A model generated the notes under the pieces. It saw only the letters and a program-made list of their open reading frames with translations, made no database searches and had not been told where the DNA came from. DNA of 8,665 nucleotides from an uncultured Gammaproteobacteria bacterium. GTDB lineage: Bacteria; Pseudomonadota; Gammaproteobacteria; Pseudomonadales; Azotimanducaceae. The stretch spans positions 1 through 8,665 of the forward strand of contig CAJWLI010000053.1 in the NCBI GenBank assembly GCA_913043075.1, in the 5' to 3' direction. The first letter of the stretch is position 1. Every line of letters begins with the position of its first letter. The position numbers and the translations under genes are program-made. Shown piece after piece: positions 1-4,617 of the stretch.

Positions 1-937
1 TATGCTCGTTTCGAATGGGATTGGAAAAGTTACCAGGATAAATGATGCATCGGGTCGTTATGTAGAATTTTGCAAAAGTTGTTTCCCGACAGAACTTAAT
101 CTTCGTGGCGTAAAAATAGCCTTGGATTGCGCGAACGGAGCTGCATATCAAGTTGCTCCGAAGGTTTTTTCTGAGCTAGGAGCGGACGTTAAGTCAATTG
201 GAGTTTCTCCAGACGGTTACAACATAAATGCCGGCGTTGGATCAACACAGCCGAGTGCATTAGTAGCTTTAGTCAAAGAGTTCGGAGCAGATTTTGGGAT
301 CGCTCTCGATGGCGACGGCGATAGACTAATTATGGTTGATCGAACCGGCGAAATACTCGATGGCGATGAACTTCTCTACTTTATTGCTTTATCTAAGTTA
401 AAGGCGGGAACTTTGCCGGGTGGTGTAGTAGGAACTCAAATGAGTAACCTAGGGCTTGAAGAGGCGTTGGCTAATTTAGGTGTGCCTTTTTACAGAGCTC
501 CTGTTGGAGATCGTTATGTCTTGGAAGAGTTAACAAAAAGAGAATGGTTACTTGGAGGCGAGGCTTCGGGCCACATACTCTGCTTAGATCAAACTTCAAC
601 CGGGGACGCCATAGTGGCCGCATTGCAGGTTCTGTCGGCTTGCAGCAATTTAGGGCAGTCTTTAGAGGAATTAAGAAAAGATATTACAAAGTATCCGCAG
701 CACATAGTTAATGTTCCAACTAAAGGGCCAGTAAGAAAAGATATGTTGGCGCGACTATCGACGTTTGTTTCCCAAGCTGAACAAGCCTTAGGGAGGAAAG
801 GTCGAGTTTTGCTTAGAGCTTCCGGGACTGAACCAGTGGTCAGGGTAATGGTTGAGGGCGAAAATGCTCCAACCGTGGTTCGGCTAGCAGAGACTCTCGC
901 TAGCGAGGCGGAAAAAGAGTTTAGTAAAATGGTTTGA
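1..937 (+). CDS. glmM: Phosphoglucosamine mutase, 3' part (5' end outside window)
   Basis: GlmM interconverts glucosamine-6-phosphate and glucosamine-1-phosphate in the cytoplasm, on the way to UDP-GlcNAc for peptidoglycan and LPS. The first complete codon is at position 2 and about 311 codons are present; the family is about 445 residues long, so roughly the first 135 are missing, including the active-site serine loop. The apparent ATG at position 2 is internal, not a start. Numbering from it, the metal-binding loop DGDGDR is at 103-108, the sugar-binding loop GGEASGH at 185-191 and the C-terminal phosphate-binding loop RASGTEP at 272-278. All three are intact and the frame is open to a TGA stop, so nothing suggests decay. 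tpiA follows after a gap of about 50 nt that contains a hairpin. folP and ftsH often lie upstream of glmM in gammaproteobacteria, but that cannot be seen here. Confidence 0.97.
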   Translation, partial: MLVSNGIGKVTRINDASGRYVEFCKSCFPTELNLRGVKIALDCANGAAYQVAPKVFSELGADVKSIGVSPDGYNINAGVGSTQPSALVALVKEFGADFGIALDGDGDRLIMVDRTGEILDGDELLYFIALSKLKAGTLPGGVVGTQMSNLGLEEALANLGVPFYRAPVGDRYVLEELTKREWLLGGEASGHILCLDQTSTGDAIVAALQVLSACSNLGQSLEELRKDITKYPQHIVNVPTKGPVRKDMLARLSTFVSQAEQALGRKGRVLLRASGTEPVVRVMVEGENAPTVVRLAETLASEAEKEFSKMV

Positions 938-976
938 AAGATAAATTTAAAGTGGCTACCATCTTTCTCTTTTTTT
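936..976 (+). terminator. Weak hairpin plus T7 tract between glmM and tpiA (possible attenuator)
   Basis: GAAAGAT (936-942) and ATCTTTC (961-967) are perfect inverted repeats around an 18-nt loop, followed closely by seven T residues (970-976). The left arm overlaps the glmM stop codon. The stem has only two G-C pairs and a long loop, so it would be a weak intrinsic terminator at best. Partial attenuation or 3'-end trimming is more likely than full termination, because tpiA has no evident promoter in the gap. Confidence 0.35.
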
Positions 977-989
977 GATAATGTTAGAG

Positions 990-1766
990 ATGCCAAAACA
1001 AAAAGGCCCTCCTATTTTGGTTGCCAACTGGAAAATGAATGGCAATTTGCAGAGTATCAACAGGCTCTTATGCGATCTTAAAAGAGATTTTTTGGATAAA
1101 GAACTAGGATCTGGACAAGTCGTTATCCTCCCGCCCCACGTCTATCTGCAAATAGTCGCTAAAGATTTAAGCGGCACGAGTATTTTAATTGGGGCTCAAG
1201 ATGCGGACGAAAGAGAAACCGGTCCAGTGACTGGGGGAGTCTCTGCAAAAATGCTTCTTGACGTTGGTTGCGAGTATGTTCTTTTAGGGCATTCCGAGAG
1301 GAGAAATCTTTTTAATGAGGGCGATGGGGTTATATTTCAAAAGCTTAAACAGGCTGTCAAGGTTGGATTAAAGGCAATTGTCTGTGTCGGTGAGACCTTA
1401 GAACAGAGAAATTCTGGGCAAGTTCTGGAGGTGATATCTAACCAATTAAAACCTATCATTAGTCAAGAGATTTTGCCGCAGTCAGAAGAACTTTTAATTG
1501 CATATGAGCCGATTTGGGCTATTGGATCGAATAAAAGTGCTACTATACACCAGATAGGATACGCGCTTTCAGAAATCAGAAAAATTCTTAGAGATGTAGA
1601 TATAAATTTGTCTGATTCCACAAAGATCCTTTATGGCGGAAGTGTCACGGAAAAGAATATTGCAGAAATTCTTGCACTTGATGAGGTTGATGGCGCCTTG
1701 ATAGGCGGAGCATCTTTGGATCCAAAGAGTTTTAGTAAGATCTGTCGTATAGCAAAAACGATTTAG
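990..1766 (+). CDS. tpiA: Triosephosphate isomerase
   Basis: TpiA interconverts dihydroxyacetone phosphate and glyceraldehyde-3-phosphate in glycolysis and gluconeogenesis. It is a cytosolic TIM barrel, normally a dimer. Counting from the ATG at 990 (258 residues), the catalytic residues are all present: N13 and K15 in NWKMNG, H101 in LGHSERR, E173 in AYEPIWAIG. The phosphate-binding YGGSV is at 215-219 and a Gly-Gly at 239-240. The start is uncertain. TTG 975, ATG 981 and ATG 990 share the frame and none has a clear Shine-Dalgarno; 990 is chosen because it gives the short N-terminus usual in the family. Odd points: loop 6 reads IGSNKS instead of the usual IGTGKT/S, and the dimer-interface loop reads GPVTGG instead of GAFTGE. 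secG starts 10 nt downstream, indicating an operon. Confidence 0.95.
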   Translation: MPKQKGPPILVANWKMNGNLQSINRLLCDLKRDFLDKELGSGQVVILPPHVYLQIVAKDLSGTSILIGAQDADERETGPVTGGVSAKMLLDVGCEYVLLGHSERRNLFNEGDGVIFQKLKQAVKVGLKAIVCVGETLEQRNSGQVLEVISNQLKPIISQEILPQSEELLIAYEPIWAIGSNKSATIHQIGYALSEIRKILRDVDINLSDSTKILYGGSVTEKNIAEILALDEVDGALIGGASLDPKSFSKICRIAKTI

Positions 1767-1776
1767 AGGGGTAGAA

Positions 1777-2142
1777 ATGGAAACTTTTGAATCTATTGTT
1801 ATTTTTGTTCATGTGCTAATAGCAATAGCAATCACAGGATTAATTTTGATCCAACACGGAAAAGGTGCTGATGCAGGTGCAGGCTTTGGTGCGGGAGCTA
1901 GTTCGACTGTCTTTGGTGCTGGTGGCCCTGGGAGCTTTCTTGTAAAACTTACCGCGTTTGTAGCAGTTTTATTTTTCGTAACGAGTTTCTCCTTAGCTTT
2001 TTTCGCAAAAGAGCGGTCTACTGAGGGATTAGATTCAGGAATTCCTGTTTTGGAAGAAGAAAGGAACAACGATTCGGGCCCAGGAGAACGTATAGTCTCC
2101 GACGACTTTAGTCGCAAGGACTCCGAAATCCCTGAGGGTTAA
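1777..2142 (+). CDS. secG: Protein translocase subunit SecG
   Basis: SecG is the small accessory subunit of the SecYEG channel in the inner membrane and helps SecA-driven protein export. The 121-residue protein has two hydrophobic segments at about 5-25 and 54-77. Between them is the family's conserved glycine-rich cytoplasmic loop: QHGKGAD at 26-32 and GAGASSTVFG at 38-47. The tail after residue 80 is hydrophilic, acidic and poorly conserved, as in other SecG proteins. The ATG at 1777 has a good ribosome site, AGGGG at 1767-1771 with 5-nt spacing, which overlaps the end of tpiA; this supports co-translation with tpiA. tRNA-Leu begins only 13 nt past the stop, an arrangement common in gammaproteobacteria, so the messenger is probably cut to release the tRNA. 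Confidence 0.96.
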   Translation: METFESIVIFVHVLIAIAITGLILIQHGKGADAGAGFGAGASSTVFGAGGPGSFLVKLTAFVAVLFFVTSFSLAFFAKERSTEGLDSGIPVLEEERNNDSGPGERIVSDDFSRKDSEIPEG

Positions 2143-2155
2143 AGCAAAAGTTAAT

Positions 2156-2242
2156 GCCGAAGTGGTGAAATTGGTAGACACGCTACCTTGAGGGGGTAGT
2201 GGGGGAAACCCCGTGGAGGTTCAAGTCCTCTCTTCGGCACCA
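2156..2242 (+). tRNA. tRNA-Leu (anticodon GAG)
   Basis: This is an 87-nt class II tRNA. The acceptor stem GCCGAAG (2156-2162) pairs with CTTCGGC (2232-2238), followed by discriminator A and an encoded CCA (2240-2242). The anticodon stem CTACC/GGTAG encloses loop TTGAGGG with anticodon GAG at 2190-2192, which reads CUC and CUU leucine codons. The long variable arm that marks leucine tRNAs is GGGG-GAAA-CCCC (2201-2212), a perfect stem with a GNRA-type loop. The T arm GGAGG/CCTCT closes with one G-U pair around TTCAAGT. It is close to E. coli leuU, which is also next to secG. No separate promoter is evident between secG and the tRNA, so it is probably processed from the secG transcript. Confidence 0.97.
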
Positions 2243-2251
2243 ACACTAACA

Positions 2252-2281
2252 AATATAAAACCTTCTTTTAACTTTTATATT
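2252..2281 (+). repeat. AT-only inverted repeat after tRNA-Leu
   Basis: AATATAAAA (2252-2260) and TTTTATATT (2273-2281) are perfect 9-nt inverted repeats around a 12-nt loop, starting 10 nt after the encoded CCA. With no G-C pair and no T tract after it, it is not a convincing terminator. It could guide 3' trimming of the tRNA or be chance in an AT-rich spacer. Confidence 0.3.
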
Positions 2282-2311
2282 AGAATTTAATTTGATTTTT
2301 TCAGTGTTCTA

Positions 2312-2344
2312 AGAAAGCTTCCTGATTCAGTTGGAAATCTTTCT
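2312..2344 (+). repeat. Imperfect hairpin between the two tRNA genes
   Basis: AGAAAG (2312-2317) pairs with CTTTCT (2339-2344), then TTCC (2319-2322) with GGAA (2333-2336), separated by a small internal bulge and closed by a 10-nt loop. No T tract follows. It lies downstream of tRNA-Leu and about 50 nt upstream of the fMet promoter, so it could end or process the upstream transcript, but the sequence alone does not establish that. Confidence 0.3.
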
Positions 2345-2345
2345 G

Positions 2346-2369
2346 ATTTGATAAATTTCTAAATCAAAT
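2346..2369. repeat. Inverted repeat upstream of the fMet promoter
   Basis: ATTTGAT (2346-2352) and ATCAAAT (2363-2369) are perfect inverted repeats separated by 10 nt, ending 23 nt before the -35 hexamer. Position and AT-rich core would fit a site for an upstream activator such as Fis, which acts at many stable-RNA promoters: a G and a C lie 15 nt apart at 2345 and 2359. The match to the Fis consensus is otherwise poor, so the identity of any binding protein is open. Confidence 0.3.
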
Positions 2370-2392
2370 GAAAGTCTTTGATCGCTCGGAGG

Positions 2393-2421
2393 TTGACCAA
2401 AAGGCCAAGCACACCTATAAT
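2393..2421 (+). promoter_or_regulatory. Sigma-70 promoter for tRNA-fMet and the rimP-nusA-infB operon
   Basis: The -35 TTGACC (2393-2398) matches five of six consensus bases, and the -10 TATAAT (2416-2421) is perfect, with the ideal 17-bp spacer. Transcription should start near 2428, about 8 nt before the mature tRNA end. The stretch between the -10 and the predicted start contains CGGCCC, a GC-rich discriminator of the kind found at stable-RNA promoters under stringent (ppGpp) control. It is by far the strongest promoter visible in the window. Confidence 0.85.
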
Positions 2422-2435
2422 TTCGGCCCTTGAGT

Positions 2436-2512
<77 letters not shown>

Positions 2513-2536
2513 ATATTTAGATGTGCCTTGTTGATT

Positions 2537-2615
2537 TAAAAGTTGACTTAAGGGTACTTTTAGATGATTGAAGATTTTCAATCGTCATAACTAATGGGCT
2601 TTATGCCCATTTTTT
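2537..2615 (+). promoter_or_regulatory. rimP leader: three tandem hairpins ending in a terminator (attenuator)
   Basis: Three adjacent hairpins fill the gap between the initiator tRNA and rimP. The first is TAAAAGT (2537-2543) with ACTTTTA (2556-2562). The second starts at the next base: GATGATTGAA (2563-2572) with TTCAATCGTC (2577-2586), ten pairs including one G-U and a 4-nt loop. The third is the terminator at 2593-2615. From family knowledge, a terminator-bearing leader upstream of rimP-nusA-infB occurs across gammaproteobacteria (the rimP-leader attenuator family), and E. coli has terminators between metY and rimP with autoregulation by NusA. I infer the same control here. Confidence 0.65.
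2593..2615 (+). terminator. Intrinsic terminator upstream of rimP
   Basis: AATGGGC (2593-2599) pairs perfectly with GCCCATT (2605-2611) around loop TTTAT, and an uninterrupted T6 tract runs 2610-2615. This is a textbook Rho-independent terminator. It would separate the abundant tRNA-fMet from the downstream messenger, with rimP and later genes depending on read-through. It ends 11 nt before the rimP start codon. Confidence 0.85.
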
Positions 2616-2619
2616 GTTT

Positions 2620-2623
2620 GGGG
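2620..2623 (+). promoter_or_regulatory. rimP ribosome binding site
   Basis: GGGG lies just upstream of ATG 2627, with short 3-nt spacing. It supports that start over the in-frame ATG at 2594, which lies inside the terminator hairpin and would be untranslatable if the stem forms. Confidence 0.5.
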
Positions 2624-2626
2624 ATA

Positions 2627-3073
2627 ATGTTAAACCGTTTAAGAGAATTAATTCAGCCGATAGCTGAGGCTTTTCAGAAAACTTTGTGGGGAATAGAAGT
2701 ACTGTCTTCGGGAAAGTCTAGTATCGTCAGAGTATACATCGATTCCTCCAAAGGAGTGAATGTAGAGGATTGCGCCGATATAAGTAGGCAAATCAGCAGT
2801 CTGCTAGACGTAGAGAGTTTTTTGCCTGAAAGATACGTGCTTGAGGTGTCTTCTCCGGGATTAAACAGGAAACTTTTTGAAATCTCGCAATATTCGGCTT
2901 ATATCGGAGAAAAAGTTAGGATTAGCTTAAAAGCTCCTTTTGAAGAGCGGAAGAATTACTCAGGCATTCTGACAAAAATTGAAGAATATGATGTGGTTAT
3001 CGAGTCGGGTGATGAGGAATTTACTTTCCCCTTCGAGGTAATTGAAAAAGGACACCTCGTATACGAGGAATAA
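2627..3073 (+). CDS. rimP: Ribosome maturation factor RimP
   Basis: RimP assists assembly of the 30S subunit, helping ribosomal proteins join around S12. The 148-residue product is close to the usual 150. It has the N-terminal alpha/beta domain (about 1-82), with VYIDSSKGVNVEDCADIS at 36-53 and the family signature LEVSSPGL at 72-79, and the C-terminal SH3-like domain (about 83-148). The start is ATG 2627: translation from it begins MLNRLRELIQP and aligns with known RimP N-termini. An in-frame ATG at 2594 would add 11 residues encoded by the terminator hairpin and has no ribosome site. After the signature, NRKL replaces the common DRPL, a mild change. nusA follows after 18 nt. Confidence 0.95.
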   Translation: MLNRLRELIQPIAEAFQKTLWGIEVLSSGKSSIVRVYIDSSKGVNVEDCADISRQISSLLDVESFLPERYVLEVSSPGLNRKLFEISQYSAYIGEKVRISLKAPFEERKNYSGILTKIEEYDVVIESGDEEFTFPFEVIEKGHLVYEE

Positions 3074-3091
3074 AGGAAATCAGGTATAGCG

Positions 3092-4585
3092 ATGAGCAAA
3101 GAGATTTTGTTAGTTGTGGAATCAGTTTCAAACGAAAAAGGTGTTGGAGAAGAGGTTATCTTTGAAGCAATGGAGCTTGCCCTTGCGACTGCTGCGAAGA
3201 AGCGTTATCAGGAAGAAGATGTGGAGCTCAGAGTCTCAATCGATAGAAGCTCTGGAGAATACGAAACTTTCAGATACTGGGACGTAGTGAGCGATGAAGC
3301 GAAAGAGTTCGCAGGATGTCAACTGACTCCGTCAGAGGCAAAAATCAAAGACGCTAGCCTTGTTGAAGGAGATCGTTACGAGATTGCAGTCGAGTCGGCG
3401 GAGTTTGGGAGGATAGCGGCGCAGGCAGCAAAGCAGGTTATTGTGCAAAAAGTGCGAGAAGCAGAAAGAGCTCAAGTAGTCGATGCGTATCGCAGTCGTG
3501 TTGGTGAGTTGGTTAAAGGGCAGGTAAAGAAAGTAACTAGAGAGGCCGTGATAGTTGATTTAGGAAGTAATGCTGAAGCCATTCTTCCCAGAGAGGTCTG
3601 GATTCCGAGAGAAAACTTTAGGGTTGGAGATCTGCTCAGAGGTCTTTTAGAGGAGGTGCGGCCTGAGGCAAGAGGCCCTCAACTAGCTCTTTCACGGACT
3701 TCTCCTGATGTGTTAGTAGAGCTTTTTAAAATAGAAGTTCCTGAAATCGCAGATGGAGTTATAGAAATACTCGGGTGCGCGCGGGACCCAGGTTCTAGAG
3801 CAAAAATAGCCGTAAAAACAAATGACGGGCGCATAGATCCAGTGGGCGCGTGCGTAGGTATGAGAGGCTCGAGAGTCCAGGCGGTTTCAAATGAATTAGG
3901 AAATGAAAGGATTGATATAGTCCCATGGGATGACAACCTCGCTCAGCTCGCAATCAACGCGATGGCTCCTGCTGAGGTCATATCGATTGTGCTTGATGAA
4001 GAAACGAAGAGCATGGATATTGCGGTATCAGAAGAAAACTTAGCCCAGGCCATAGGTAGAGGCGGGCAAAATGTTAAACTTGCTTGTGAACTTACGGGAT
4101 GGGACCTCAATATCATGACTGAGGAAGAGGCTGCGGAAAAACAAGAAGCCGAAGCAGGAACCATCATCCAAGACTTTATGCAAAAGCTCGATGTTGAGGA
4201 AGAAGTAGCTCTAGTTCTGGTCGAAGAGGGATTCGCCAGTATTGAAGAGGTGGCCTACGTTCCAATTGAAGAAATGATGGCCATAGAGGGGTTTGATCAA
4301 GAAATCGTAGAAGAACTAAGATCTCGTGCAAAGAGCGCCTTAACAATGATTGAATTAGCAAACGAAGAAGAAATAGGGCAGTTGGAGCCTGAAGCTGACC
4401 TCCTAGGGATGGAAGGAATGGACAAGAGAACGGCTTATCAATTGTCCGCGATAGGCATAAAATCTATGGAAGATCTCGCAGAGCAGGCGGTGGATGATCT
4501 TTTGGAATTGGAAGAAATGACTGAAGAGAGAGCCGGTTCGCTAATCATGACTGCGCGAGCGCCATGGTTTGAAGAGGAAGCTTAG
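3092..4585 (+). CDS. nusA: Transcription termination/antitermination protein NusA
   Basis: NusA binds RNA polymerase and modulates pausing, intrinsic termination and antitermination on rRNA operons. The 497-residue protein matches E. coli NusA (495) in length and layout. Domains: N-terminal RNA polymerase-binding domain (1-125); S1 domain (about 137-200); KH1 with GMRG at 256-259; KH2 with IGRGGQ at 321-326; two acidic C-terminal repeats at about 360-425 and 435-497, the second ending in an acidic tail. Having both repeats is the gammaproteobacterial form, in which the last one binds the RNA polymerase alpha C-terminal domain and relieves autoinhibition. The ATG at 3092 has only a modest ribosome site (AGG at 3082-3084). 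NusA probably feeds back on the leader terminator upstream of rimP. The gap to infB is 32 nt. Confidence 0.98.
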   Translation: MSKEILLVVESVSNEKGVGEEVIFEAMELALATAAKKRYQEEDVELRVSIDRSSGEYETFRYWDVVSDEAKEFAGCQLTPSEAKIKDASLVEGDRYEIAVESAEFGRIAAQAAKQVIVQKVREAERAQVVDAYRSRVGELVKGQVKKVTREAVIVDLGSNAEAILPREVWIPRENFRVGDLLRGLLEEVRPEARGPQLALSRTSPDVLVELFKIEVPEIADGVIEILGCARDPGSRAKIAVKTNDGRIDPVGACVGMRGSRVQAVSNELGNERIDIVPWDDNLAQLAINAMAPAEVISIVLDEETKSMDIAVSEENLAQAIGRGGQNVKLACELTGWDLNIMTEEEAAEKQEAEAGTIIQDFMQKLDVEEEVALVLVEEGFASIEEVAYVPIEEMMAIEGFDQEIVEELRSRAKSALTMIELANEEEIGQLEPEADLLGMEGMDKRTAYQLSAIGIKSMEDLAEQAVDDLLELEEMTEERAGSLIMTARAPWFEEEA

Positions 4586-4605
4586 TTTGGAATCTTTTTT
4601 TAGTT

Positions 4606-4609
4606 GGAG
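4606..4609 (+). promoter_or_regulatory. infB ribosome binding site
   Basis: GGAG with 8-nt spacing to ATG 4618. A TTG at 4615 is in frame and would add one residue, but the ATG has better spacing and gives an N-terminus (MSDESIEQLA) like that of other IF2 proteins. The site follows a T7 tract (4595-4601). Confidence 0.6.
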
Positions 4610-4617
4610 AAGAGTTG

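Noticed and set aside
589..996. Minus-strand open frames opposite glmM and other genes
   Set aside because: They are antisense shadows of well-supported conserved genes, with no recognisable protein features or ribosome sites.
2083..2114. Small hairpins at the 3' end of secG (GGAGA/TCTCC and CGAC/GTCG)
   Set aside because: Stems of 4-5 bp in coding sequence are expected by chance, and no T tract follows.
2543..2571. TTGACT as the -35 of a promoter for rimP
   Set aside because: No acceptable -10 lies 16-18 bp downstream, and the segment is explained by the leader hairpins.
2594..2626. An upstream ATG extending RimP by 11 residues
   Set aside because: It lies inside the intrinsic terminator stem, has no ribosome site, and the added residues do not resemble RimP N-termini.
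4582..4605. T7 tract after nusA as a terminator
   Set aside because: No stable stem precedes it, and infB belongs to the same operon in all relatives.
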